Shown piece after piece: positions 1-12,370 of a stretch of 64,000 nucleotides of DNA; position 1 is the first letter of the stretch, and each line of letters begins with the position of its first letter. The position numbers and the translations under genes were made by a program. Source of the stretch: Phalacrocorax aristotelis (Eukaryota; Chordata; Aves; Suliformes; Phalacrocoracidae); NCBI RefSeq assembly GCF_949628215.1, contig NC_134278.1, positions 37,962,115-38,026,114 on the forward strand, written 5' to 3'. Below the pieces are notes generated by a model, which ran no database searches, was not told the origin of the DNA, and saw only the letters and a list, made by a program, of their open reading frames with translations.

Positions 1-3000
1 GGATTTAAATAAGGATAAGTCAAACATAAGATACTTCAATAAAAATGTCATTTCTCAGTCATTTTGAAATAGCTATATAACAAACTTAAAACCTTCCCCA
101 ATCTTTTAAGGATGAACATAGTAAAATATTGTAATAAACTGCCCAGGAAAAGTGTGAAATCCTCCAAGACACCTCCAGTCCTCCAAGTCAAGAAAACATC
201 AAATGGGAACACTGTAAATCATGGTAATCCTGCATTACATTTCACTAGACGACCCATTAGGTGCCGTTCCAGCTTACTCTGCATGATTCCATTGAAGAAA
301 GAAATCCATTAATCGTTAGTTTTGACAAACTTTCCAATACTTTTACATTCAAGTTGCCCTAAATGTTCTATATTCCAACTACAACACTGCAGATCTCCAT
401 ATAAATCTATACCTACAAAAAACCTTTTCTACACTTCTTGTCCCATTGTGTGTTTTCACAGAGAATTTACCTTTTGTTATTCAGAAGATACTTTCGGGGG
501 GGAACCACCCCTGTTTCTATCACACTCCCTGTTCCGCATTAACCCAAAGCAGTAGGGACCAAACTCTCCACCTCCAATAGACATCTGTATTGGTATTGTA
601 GAAAAAGAACACTCACTGTGTTTGTTTTTCCACTGTGTGTTTTGTCAAAAAAAGTTGCAGCAAGACTGTCAATAAAATACTTATGTACAACAAGAGCATG
701 TAATATTTTCTGATCTACCATCTAGAAGGGAGTGGCACTTTCTAAAACCCTGTTGGAGTTGACTTTGACTACAGACTGAAACAAAAGCAAAACTGTGTTT
801 TTAGGTTTGTTAAAGAGAGATAACCTGTACAGTGAATGGGTTTGATCGTCTTTCTGTAACCAGCTTTCACAAATGGCCTGTTGTGCACTGTGCACCTAAA
901 AAAATACCGGAAAATACTTCTTAAATTAGAGATGTGTTTACAGATATTTAGTAGAGTCATGCTACATCTCATTTTCTGCTTCTAAGTTGGAACAAGTTTA
1001 CAACCCAGGGTTTGTAAGTCAAACTATTCCTGCACAAAATGTGGCATTATTAAGCCAAATTTTCTAGAAAACTTCTGGGCTTCAAAAACCAGTAAGATTA
1101 AAGGGATGACAAGAAAGACTATTCCCACTTAATGCAAAAGATATGCAATAAGCGTGAATCACTAAACTCTATGAAGGGTCAGCCATAGCCAAGCGTCCCT
1201 TACAAGTGAGTAACTGCTCTGCATGTTTGAAATGATCCTTGCCAGCAACACACACACTTGTGATCGATTTGCAGCAGGTAATAGCAGCAGGATAGTCAGA
1301 CTACAAGTATTTGAAAAGGAACTTAAAATCCATCTTTTCAACAGAACTGTAAGCTTGTCACCTATAAAATCATGCTAAAAAATTTTATCTGAACAACTCA
1401 ATATTTTATTCTGTATTCTCTTACAAGATTTTACAACACAAGCCTGAAATACAGGAGATCTAACTTTACTTTGTCGTGGTTACTGGAGTACCTAACATGT
1501 CCCATTCGGGCGCATAGTTTGCTAGCGCAGAGATTTCTAGATAGCTGGTCCCTCATTTTTAGAGTATAATTATGATGCAGTTCAATAATCCGGAGTCTAG
1601 GGCTCCGGGGGACTGTAGAATGGATCAAAGGACAAAGGAAAGACAGCATAGCCTTAGGCATTTTATAACTGGCTACTTCCCGCTCTCCTTCAAGCAGCTG
1701 CCTTTGCAGAGACTCTGCTAGCTGTGATCACAAATCACAGAGCCACTTCAGTTATGAAGGAATCTCAGGAGAATGAGTAAAGCTCCAGAGTAATGCCTCG
1801 ACTAGGAGAATAGTTCATATAATTGTGAATAGTGCTCCAGAGGAGCAGCTGAAATGTGACAGTACATAGGGAAATCAGATGGACTTGTCATCTCCATGGC
1901 GTCTATCTTGGGTAACGAGCTGGTGCTACAGGCAGTACAGAGGCAGTCTGATGCTAAGGAGACTACAGGAGAGCACAGTGCTGCAGAGCAAGGGACGGAG
2001 AAGCTCAGATCTTACGATGAAGATGATCTCTATGACAGCTGCCTTCATCACAGTTGCCTTCTTTTGGTGTTGTCATATAGCATTGAGTGTTCAGCTCTGA
2101 TGGGAGAGGGAGGTAGGTGGGTCATCCCACTTTGAGAGAGACTTTTCTTGGATTTCTACCTTATTCAATCAGAATTTCTTTCTTTGATTGGTCTGGACAG
2201 GTGTAGAAGTCCTGAAGGCTGAAAAGCCATTTTACAATTCTGTCTCCAACAGATGTGTTCAAGCACAGCCCAAGATCTCTGGTCAGATATTGTCCCCCTA
2301 CACTTAGGCAGCAAAAATGAACCCTTGCCCTTTTTTATGTTTGGGGCTTGATGAGTTAAAGGCTATGGGGTTTTCCTAGTCCATGGGGACACACTAAGTA
2401 TCCATCTGTTTGTTGTGTGGACTCTTTTCAAGTGGGGAATCAAAAACAGAACACTTAGAAGCAGTTTAACAGATTGGTAACGACAACAAACTAAGAGCTA
2501 CTAAAAAGCATGCTAACACTGGGATTAAAAAAAAATAAACAAAGAACTCAGAAGGTAAAGCAAAGGCTCTTCTGGCAGACTAGACTCAAACAGTAAGGAG
2601 CTCTAATCTGAGTCACAGCAGTAGTTGTGCAGCTCTGCAGCATGAAACATGAGGAATCATAGGCTAGGTAAGTCAATACAGGGACTCGAAGCCAAAAGTG
2701 TGCACATTGGGGTGAACACATGTACACATGTGGAACTAATACCAGGAGATTAACTCAAGGATGGTCTTAGTTTGTAAAACTGAAAGCAAAAAGCAGGGAG
2801 AGGGGAAGAAGAAATGGAAAGGGAGTGGCATAGCCAGATCTATACAGCTGTCTTGTGACACCAAACCCAGTCTCCCTTCTATGCAAATGCCCTGCTCTGA
2901 CAAATTGAAATTAAAAACAAGATCTGGACACTAAAGAAGAAGGTACATGTTGTTCTCTATTCCGTGTCATCTTCCGCTTACTGTGTTCTTGAGTGTGTCT

Positions 3001-6000
3001 TTAAAGTGCAACCTCCCACAGCAGGGGACTGCTGCTTCTTTTTTGTCTGAGGGTCCCTCAATACACAGGTGTGCCAAACAAGCCCACACTCCATTGGATC
3101 AGGAATCTCTCCAGTACAGGAAGCAGATCTTGAGATGTTCTTCCTTTGTGGTTTTTTTTCCTTCTTTTTTTTTTTTCTCTAAACAAAGTGAAAACAGGCT
3201 GAAAAGGAAAAGAATAAAAAAAATTAACAAGCACTAATGGAGTTTACTTTCTTCTAAAAGCTGTTCTGGACCAGCCTACATCAGATCAATTTATCCTTTA
3301 ATTACTAATTAACTTGAAACTTACTTTAAATTGTAAGCAAATGAAAAATGGGAACATATGAACTTTATACCTTACTCCTACATAGAATGGGCAGGTGAGT
3401 TGGATTACATTCTCCATGGCCAAAATAAGGAGCGACAGAAGTGTAGATGAAGACAGTATTGATGCACAGATGAAAGTACTGCCCAAGAAATTCTGTTCCT
3501 TTTGCAGCTGTTTTAAACTTCATTCAATCCTATGATTTTTTTCTTTTTTCTTATTATCCTTAATGGCTGGCTTGTAAAACAGAATTGTCTGGGTTTGGGG
3601 GGTTTTGTGCTCTTCATAAATAAACAATTCTGAATGATCATTTCAAGTGTTTTGGAGAAAGCTTGGAGTGAGCCAGCAGTTCTTCTGTCAAATCTGTTGT
3701 GGAGCTAACATTCATGTGCTTCTGCATATCAAAGAGGAAGGATCTGATGAAGAGTCCAGGTGTCCTGTTCCTCATGTCAAAAGTGTCATTTTCTTTTCAG
3801 CTGCTACAAAACAGTTTCAGGATTCCAATCTTCGACTTTTGCACAAAGTACTTTTTACCAATATGTTTTTCTTTGCTCCTGATTAATGACTTTTGTTTTT
3901 CTTCAGTAAAGAGGAGGAAGCAGTGAAATTATGAACTTCAAAACAAAGGCATCATTTATATATGACACTGTATATGTTAGAAGAACTAGAAGAACTCTTT
4001 GGTTCAAAGCCAAGTACTCAGAGGTCAAGGAAGGCTAGAATGAAAATTGCCTGGGCAAACTTAACCAGGCAATACAGGCTTTCATTACATGAATGCGCAC
4101 AATTATTTTCTGTTGGCCACCTATTGTCACTTGGCGATGGTATTGTGCTCATTACTGTGTACTATGCACAACCTGTTTTTAACTCTTGAGAAGGAATTGT
4201 CTTTTGGGGCTGTTTTGCTGCTGCTTCTCACTTCTTTCACTTTTCCCCCTCTTCGTGGTGACACCAGACGTAGTCTGCCTCCACAATGTACGGGCACCAG
4301 CAAGGTGGTTGTGAGCAGACATTAGTTCTATTTTCTGTTCCAGTAACCAAACTGGAACCAAGTATCATGCCCAAACCACGTGTAAGGTATCATTTTCAAG
4401 AGGAGCATGACTTTAGTGCACCAAATGAAGGGAGTACACCCAACCATCCTATGGAAAGTGCATGTATAAAGTCTGGCTCTTCCTAGGAGCTAGGAAGGAG
4501 CTGAGCGTGATAAGCAAGGACAGACTGCTAGGCATTGGAAAGCCTCCCAGCTGTGTGTAAATTACAATATCTTAGAGGTGAATTGGGGCAGATAATCATG
4601 ATGTGTATGGCAAAGACAAGTTTCAAGCCTCATTATCAAAGTAGAGAACTGTAAAGCTTCCCAAAAAGAGAGAAACACAAAAATTATTACCTTACCCTCA
4701 GACAAGTGTGGTTTTTTCCAAATATTAGAAACAGAACACAACCTGAGACAAAGTTAGGGCATGGAAAATTTTAGTCCTAGCTTGGCAAGATTAAAAGCAA
4801 CTTTAAAAGCAAAGTTAAGAAGAATTTGATGATGGGAAATATCAAGCAAGCTTAACCACAGGTAATACTACCAAGTACACTTGCGAAATGCAGAGATTGT
4901 TTTACAGTACCTCTTGTGGCAGGTAGATACTGATTTTCTAACAGGCTTCAAGACATTTTTAAATAAAATTAAATCCAATCCAACAAACATTTTAGGAAGA
5001 CCAGCCCAATTCTGCATGATTTTCTAATTCCTCATCAGCTTTGGATGCCTTTTGAAAGTCTAAAATCTGATAGATGTGTTGGTTTAGCTGTGAGTAAACA
5101 CATCACAGGTTTTCATTTTTTGAGCTCATAAATTACATAATATAGTCTATTTCTGCAGTGTTAGAAGGGTGCTCAGATGTCTACAACAGTAAAACAGACC
5201 TAATCTCTGCACCAAAGACTATGCAGTCTAGGTTGGCCCCAAATATTTTTCCAGCACATGAAAATCCTACCTAAAAAACCCATCTCAGCACATGTTTCTA
5301 ACAGAAAGGAGGAAGTTCATTGGCTCACCAATATTCTAGGGTGTCTGTATTTATATCAACCATGTAGGTAACAGGCCCTTTGAAAATGTGGCACTTCAGC
5401 TGGAAAACCAAAGGTGGCTGACATAATGAAGAAATTTAAAATCACAAGATTTCACTACCAACCTCTACTTCCATTTTCCTTTGGCTTAGCAGATTTTCTT
5501 GGTGTTTTTTTCTTCCCCAATTAGCCTATCAAGTTTACTGGAATGTCAGGGCCCTTAGTCATAAGTTGCATGTCAGACAGAACAGAATATCATATTGCTT
5601 GCTGGGTAATGGCTTGCTCTCTTCAGTATTCCTATAACTCAGGCAGGGTTTCCTTTCCAACTACAGTTAGCTTTAACATGAGCCAAACAATTCCATGGCC
5701 CTTTTTACTAGTGAGGAGCAAATGTCACAGGCATCCACTGCCATTTCTTCCTGTCTGCATAATTTTCAAAGGGAAAAGCCGGTTGTCCTGGAGTCTCTGT
5801 GCACTAGGTGTTACTGTTTCATGGACATTACTTAGCACACATGGGGCTCTGCAAAAACCCCAGAGCAGCTGAACCAGCCATTTAACTGCTTGTGATATAA
5901 TGCTGTGAAAGATTCACTTTTCAGAGAAAGCACTCACAAGATCTGAATTGGAAAGCCTTAACAGCATAAAACCTGCACACCTAAAGAGCTCCCTATGGGG

Positions 6001-7220
6001 AAGAAAGCAATGAACACGGGACACCTTAAGATAAAACACAATGGCACTGAGCCAAACCTTAGTGACTGTGCTTTAAAAACATGTAAAGTAATGCTTGAAT
6101 TTATTTGATATAATTTCTGCACATCTGTCTTTAAACATAGTCCTCTCCAGGCACAAGTCTAAAATACTGCCATTTTCAGATAACCTTGCACCCTACAACT
6201 CAGTTGGGCATGAGGAAAATGTGTTTTATTGGTGATGATCTGCATTTTCTGAAGAAGAATTTTTTAAGAAAAGGGTAGGCAAAACAAATACTCTTTTATT
6301 TTCCTCACCCATCCAAAACTACCATAGTCGTCTTTTGCTTAGTCAGCTAAGCTTCTAAGAAAATAAGATCAAACGGGAAAAATTGTAAATGACTGCTTTA
6401 TCAGTGAAGCTAACACCACGACACCAGCAGTAGAGTCATAGGCAGAAAGTCTCCAAAAGATAATGTAATGCTCAGTCTTTAGCAGCAGTAATGGAAGCAC
6501 ATCTCTAAGAGAATCTGCTTGACTCAGTTTATTGCCAATGCTTGTGAACAACAGCTACAGAGCTCAGCATGGAACCCCCATTGTAAACTGAACCCATCAG
6601 GGCAGCACAGACCTATTTAAATGGCAAGCAAAATTACTGCAGTTTTTTAAAGCTCTAAGCCTTCTTGAGGAAGCAATCTCTTCAGCTTCAAATTTTTACA
6701 TTTTATAGTCTGGAGCAATAAATCCTGAAAGATGTCAATATCGACAGAATTTTTTCAACTATTTCACCCTAAATGTCCTCAGTATGTTAGAGCAGCAAAT
6801 AGTAGTGCAGGTTGTGTCCTAGGAGGGAAATTTTCTTTGGCCACTCTCTTGCCAAGAACAGATATAAAACAAATATTGCTTATTACAAATATTTCTTCTA
6901 AGACTGTTTCCCAGACTGCCAAAAGATTTATAGCATTTTCCCCATTGAGATTGGCTCATGTACAAAAACAACTTTATGCAAACAAGTCAGATGAAAAGGT
7001 TTTTTCTATACCAAATACACATTGCAAAAATGCTCCATATTCATAAAAATATATGTATTAATTTTCCAAGAAGAAGAAATGGTTGACACATGCCATTCAG
7101 CTGAACAGGCAGTGCTAAAGGCATCAGGGTGCTTTGCAGAATACAAACTAAGCAAGCTGGCACAATACTGGAGCAGCTAAGAAGTTCACCTTAAAGGATC
7201 TCTTAGTTTTACCTAGCTTA
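1..7220. other. Non-coding stretch, no gene identified
   Basis: All open frames here are short (about 109 codons or fewer), compositionally ordinary and show no recognisable domain. The stretch holds unique AT-rich DNA, a T-rich tract near 3150-3178 (runs of 8 and 12 T split by CC and TTC), and small local repeats such as TTAAAAGCAA repeated at 4791-4812. A segment at about 1495-1625 carries several CpGs and is locally richer in CG than its surroundings. Good polypyrimidine-AG strings occur on the minus strand (for example near 780, 2780 and 6252), but none is joined to a convincing two-sided exon. It is probably intergenic or intronic. Confidence 0.6.
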
Positions 7221-7802
7221 TGTCTTCTGGTTTTGGCTGGGATAGCATTAATTTTCTTAACAGTAGCTAGTCTGGGGCTGTGTTTTGGATTTGTGCTAGA
7301 AACAGTGTTGATGTTTTTGTTACTGCTGAGCAGTACTCACACGATCAAGGCCTTTTCTGCTTCTCACCCCACCCACCAGCGAGGAGGCTGGGGGTGCACA
7401 CGGAGTTGGGAGGGGACACAGTGGGGACAGCTGACCCCAACAGACCAAAGGGGTATTCCACACCATATGACGTCATGCTGAGGATAGAAAGCTGGGGGAA
7501 GAAGGAGGAAGCAGGGGGATGGATGTTCAGAGTGTTGGCATTTGTCTTCCCAAGTAGGTGTCACATGTGATGGAGCCCTGCTTTCCTGGAGATGGCTGAA
7601 CACCTGCCTGCTGACGGGAAGTAGTGAATGAATTCCTTGTTTTGTTTTGCTTGTGTGTATGGCTTTTCCTTTACCTATTACACTGTCTTCATATCAACCC
7701 TCGTGTTTTCTCACTTCTCTGATTCTCTCCCCCATTCTACTAGTGGGGAGCTAGTGAGCAGCTGTGTGGTGCTTAGTTGCTGGCTGGGGTTAAAATATGA
7801 CA
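7221..7802 (+). mobile_element. Solo LTR of an avian endogenous retrovirus
   Basis: A 582-bp block runs from TGTCTTCTGG to ATATGACA, with the TG...CA ends of a retroviral LTR. It follows the widespread bird LTR that opens with GGTTTTGGCTGGGATAG and closes with the GTGGTGCTTAGTTGCTGGCT and GGGGTTAAA segments. In order it shows a U3 with a G-rich stretch (about 7384-7432), a perfect CRE palindrome TGACGTCA (7468-7475), a decayed TATA position (AGGATAGAAA, 7481-7490), the conserved GATGGAGCCCTGCTTTCCTG block, and a degraded polyadenylation region (CTATTACACTG, about 7675-7685). No primer-binding site follows, no polypurine tract precedes it, and no second copy lies nearby, so it is a solo LTR left by recombination. 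No clear target-site duplication was found. I cannot decide between the ERVL and ERVK classes. Confidence 0.9.
7468..7475 (+). promoter_or_regulatory. CRE-like TGACGTCA palindrome in LTR U3
   Basis: The octamer TGACGTCA is the full consensus for CREB/ATF binding. It lies about 10 bp upstream of the position where related LTRs carry their TATA box. The TATA position itself has decayed here, so promoter activity of this copy is doubtful even though the CRE is intact. Confidence 0.55.
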
Positions 7803-10800
7803 CAATGGTTAGTGAATTTTCTTTAAGTTTCTCTCAAAATTTTTGTATTCTTCCTTTTTTTATAGGTGGGCAAACCAAAATTTAGAAAGACATTCTGTAA
7901 GGTCAATCTAGCTGAGCCTAGACTGCATGGCAGACACAGGCTTAGCAGGTGCAGTAAATCCTGTGGTCCTGGCGTCCTGTGCAAACCTTGGTTGCATTCT
8001 GCCTCCATGATTGGCCATGACCTGCCCATGGACCATCCCTTTGTCCAACATGTTTGCCTTTGGAAGGAAACACAGGTGCAGGATCAGGAGCTGCAGTACA
8101 TCCAGTAGGTCCCTGGGTTCCATGATCAAGAAGGAATGCTGAGAATGCCTCCAGATCTCATTTACCCCACAGTTCAGGCATAGACACTATCCATGTTAAC
8201 AGCACCGTGCTTGTAACCCTGTTCAATTTTACTGAAATAAAATATATTCTTGATTTCCACCAGGATGGAAAATATTTTAAAAATTTCCTTAAAATTAAAT
8301 GGCTACAATAATTTCAGTAACATAAATCAGTCCTGCTAATCAGACTATTTCCCACAATCTTTCCTCAAGAGGAATTTCATATCACTAACTTTATTCTTGT
8401 TTCTATGTTCTGGTTTTGTCCCTTAAGAAATCTACCCCTCCCTCCCTGTATCTTGCCTGGTTTTAAATTTCCTAACATTTCCCAGTGTTTCCACAATTCA
8501 CTAGAATGCAACATTTTCCTCTTTATAACAAGTCTTCATGAAATATGAATTCTACAAATCAGCAAACACTTCAGGCCTGTTGGGAGATACACTGTACGTG
8601 ACGTTTGGAATGAAACCAGTGAAATCAGAGCATCTTGCAAAATTGAGAAGTTCTAATGTATTTATGCTTTGGCTACCATAAATCATTCAATTGATTTGCT
8701 TCTACATGAAGAAACTCATAGAAACAAGCTAGTATATGTATATATACACACATACATACCCCTTGCTAAACCTACCTAGGAGGAAAGAACTTCTTTAGGA
8801 ATATATAGTAGTTTTACAAATAGAAGACTATACACAGGCTTAGAGGTGCAATACTTTGTCGTCGGTATGTTTGGTTTTCTCCTACTATGAAATGTTTCTC
8901 TTGTGAAAAACAGAGTGGAATGATACCATAACACATCCCCAGGGCATGAATTGCACCACCAACTCTTTCTCCACCAACTGTTATGTAAGAGAGCACAAAA
9001 AAAGGAACTTTGAAAAACATGGCAGCACCCACTCAACATGTAAGTCTAGTACAATGTGAGATGAAGTAAATGGTGTCTTTGTACCCTGTGTTTCCTCAGT
9101 GGAACCCTAAATCATTGCCTTTCCCAGGAGCTCTTTCTCACTAGTCTCCCTGCAACCTCCAAGTGCTGTTGACCACCACAGCTCCCTCCCTCCCAGACCT
9201 AAGCATACCTGTCTGGAGAGACACATAGTGCGTGCACAATTTCTATCCTAGCTGTATCAGTATACAGTTCAGACAGGAAATTATTTGTTCAAGAACATGA
9301 CCAAGAACATGTTAATAAACACCTTCTCTGCTTTAGAAACAGGCATATTAATACAATTGAATTTGGTATGAAATTTCAACATTTCTTGTCAAGATCCTGA
9401 AGCTGCAGAAATGTTCCCTAAAGGATTGCATTCATCACCATTCTTAGAGCTATGTGTGAGCAAAAATAAGGGATGTGCTACTTTATTCAATACAGAAACT
9501 TAATTTTAAATTCATGCATCTTTGAACGCGCAGCTCTGGCTTTTCTATTTCCCTTATGAGTTTACTAGGGCATCCAAATAAGGTGACAGTGACTCAACAT
9601 TTCACAAGTCTCTCTCTCTACCTCTGTGTGGTATCAGCAAAGGTTGAAATCTGAATCCTGCTTGCACTTCAAGGAAATACTGTCATTGCTTGGACTGCTG
9701 TGAATGCAAAATAATCACAGATGGAAAAGCAACTTGAGTACACATTGTCTATGATAGGTCTTTTTGATATGTAGTACCTGACTGACCTACTACCTACAGT
9801 AAGTACTTTTGCTTACCCCCTGACAACAACAGGATGAGTTTAAACTTTGACTGGAGTTTGAGTCAGCTCCTGACCCAGGTAAAGCTGGTTTAACCATCTC
9901 ACCTGAAAATGCAGACATTGCAAGCACACAACACATTGTGAAAAGATATGCTTACTTTGACAGGAGGGAAAGAAAAACTTAACTGAAGTCTTCCTATGCT
10001 TGTGGATGTCTGGAATATTTAATATCAGGTCAAATCTATGAAAGATAAATTCCTGCAAACTGGAGGGAAAAGCATTAGGGTTGTCCAGTTCTCTGTGCTC
10101 TGAAGCATTTGACATTTGTGAGATATAATGATTGTGACACCCTGAGCACTTTTTTGGCAGGTGCTGACAGTTCCATAGTAACTGGAAACTTAATAAGAAA
10201 TCCAAAACTTATATAAACATAACACACAAGCCAGACCGCTTCTTCCCTCGGTAGCTCTATGACTGGTACCATTCACTGAATCTGTATCAGCTTAGCTTTG
10301 AAAGTAGCCAGATTAGTTCGGGCTTCCTGATACTGTCACAGGACAGAAAGATGGGGTTGTATGATGTGGTGGAAGGGGGGTATTTCACATGCAGAGCATA
10401 AAATTATATCTAGCCATTCTTGTGTTGCTTAACTGAATCATGAGAACAAAATCTTTTTAAGGTTTTTTTTTTTCTCCTGTGCTGTAAGGCAACACTTTCT
10501 ATGCTCTTATTTTATAATTATTACTGCACACTTGAGGCAGCCACTAAAAGAGTTAATGCCATTCTTTACATGACATCAGCTATAAAAAAGCAGCAGTAAA
10601 GTTTTTAGTCAAGCAAAGAAAGACGCCTACAAATGATTAGATAGCCTCTGTAGTCTAAAAAAACTCTATCCAGGGTGACTTTTATGTCCTTTACCACTCT
10701 CTGTCCTACCCGCTTTGGAAAGATAAACAAAACAAGTAGAGCAGATAATTCTGATTTTCTCTCAGATTCCCAGGTAAGCAAAATCCACACACAGTCCCAG

Positions 10801-12089
10801 CTGCCTTAAACAAAATGACAAACCCACATCTCTACTTGTTGTGTAAATAAAGACTCCAACCAACACCTCTCTTTTTGGATTGGGACAAATACTTTTTGGC
10901 TCTTGGGACACCAGCCTTCTACTCCTGAAAAAAGAATTGCCTTTTGGTTGTCTCTCACCTTCTACTTTGTTGCTTCCAGTTGCTGCTGTGACCTACTCAC
11001 TCTGCAGCCTCTTGCCTTGGGCAGTAATAACCCAACAACACTTTTGTCCTCCTTGGTCCTTATTTAAACAGGCGAGCCAAGAAGATTACTTCTCACTCTG
11101 GTGCTTGCTAGAAAATAGTTTTGGCCCTATCACCCAGTTTCAAACTCACTTCAATAAGGCAACTAAGAAGTTACTTTAAAAGGCAATTAATTCTCCCTTA
11201 TTATTCTCTGAAGGATTCTTCCTCAGATTTCTCCAAGGCCATTATCCCAGCATTGGTATCCACAGACCCAGTTGTACATTTGTTTATATACTGTCATGAA
11301 CCCCTTCATGAAAAAGAAGGTAAGACTCCCAGCAACCTCCTCATAGAAACTGTAATCTCTGCCTAGTTTCTCATATCTTTAAGGAAGTCATCCCAATAAC
11401 CTTCCTAAAAGTTTGACATTGCCTATCTGGTGAATCAAAACAGTGGCAAGCTGATGGAGTTGTCCCTTTCTGAATGACTGAATACTGCCTTACACAGTGT
11501 GATTTGTGAAGACATTCAGTAGGGTTCATATGTTTCTGGTTCCTTCTGGAGTGAAGCTGTTATTGTTGCCGTGTGATATACATCTTTGATGAAAGGTGTC
11601 AACTAGCTTTTTCAATACCATATGTAAGGTTGTTATTAATTGTTTGCTACAATGGAGCAGATATTTGAATAACATTTTGTGTCTGTTTACTGAAAGTCAT
11701 AGGAAAGGATATTAGTCCATACTGCTTTCAGTTAAAACCAGGAATCTTAAGATTGGGATTAAAATTAATAAAAACATTCACACAAAAAAATTGTTCTCAA
11801 ACCAAGTATGTTAGTATAACACCCAAATGACTCTATGAGTACTTTAAAGTGTTTGCCCTCTTGTCCTTCACCCAGAATAAGGATCACATGGAATCAGGTG
11901 TCAGTTTTGTTTGGGATCTGGGTTGGTTTTGTAACAGGCAGACCTGTTGCTAGGCATTTGTGTATGAGAGAGAGCAAGTTTAAAGAAACATGTCATGCGC
12001 ATGGAGAAGTGGCAAGATTAATCAGGAGAATTCTGCTAAAGGGGAAAAAAAATCCCACACCGACAATAGTGTAAGAAGACACAGCAGCT
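7803..12089. other. Non-coding stretch, no gene identified
   Basis: This is unique AT-rich sequence between the LTR and the next CR1 fragment. It contains a short TA/CA microsatellite (8731-8760) and a tandem 11-12-bp duplication CAAGAACATG(A/T) at about 9290-9311. The longest frame, 121 codons on the minus strand at 9840-10205, has no recognisable motif. Nothing else is supported. Confidence 0.6.
8731..8760. repeat. TA/CA compound microsatellite
   Basis: A short run of alternating GTATATGTATATATACACAC-type sequence followed by two CATAC units. It is an ordinary simple repeat. Confidence 0.7.
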
Positions 12090-12370
12090 ACCAAAATGAA
12101 CATGAGAAATGCCCTGTGGGTCATACCAGTGGTACATTGGATCCAGCATTACCTCCAAAAGTAGCTGTAGGAGATGCCTTATAAAAAAAGGCACTCAAGC
12201 TTCACTGTTGTCTGTGATCCATTCCCCTCCTGCTCTCACAGCACTCATGGTCCTTGGATTAGGGATGTTTTTGTACAGCACATTCCTTTTAGTATCTGTT
12301 CATGGACTGGTTGTCCAAATAACTAAACTTCATGCAAAAACAGAGGTTTTGCTCATAGCCTCTTAACTGC
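12090..12370 (-). mobile_element. Ancient CR1 LINE fragment, 3' end (minus strand)
   Basis: Read on the plus strand, the block GTGGGTCATACCAGTGGTAC, then ATTGGATCCAGCAT, then GTGATCCATTCCCCTCCTG, then TGTTCATGGACTGGTTGTCC follows the reverse complement of the 3' region of old amniote CR1 elements. These are the copies whose antisense starts GGGTCAGACCAATGGTCCAT and continues through GTGATCCATCCCCTG and TTGATGGACCTATCC. The copy is highly diverged and contains small indels. Similarity fades beyond about 12370. It belongs to the same general type as the copy at 46100-46570. The left edge is the CR1 3' end, and the 5' part is missing, as expected for target-primed LINE insertions. Confidence 0.6.

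Noticed and set aside
135..230. CR1-like string AAACTGCCCAGGAAAAGTGTGAAATCCTCC
   Set aside because: It resembles the GGTTGCCCAGGGAGGT...TCTCC block of CR1, but nothing before or after it matches, so chance is likely.
2781..2820. Strong minus-strand polypyrimidine-CAG acceptor near 2780
   Set aside because: All downstream frames stop within about 15 codons and no good donor follows.
7803..8170. Region after the LTR considered as retroviral leader or gag
   Set aside because: No primer-binding site complementary to a tRNA 3' end follows the LTR, and no gag-like frame exists.
9840..10205. 121-codon minus-strand frame
   Set aside because: No motif, and low-complexity residue use typical of a chance frame in AT-rich DNA.
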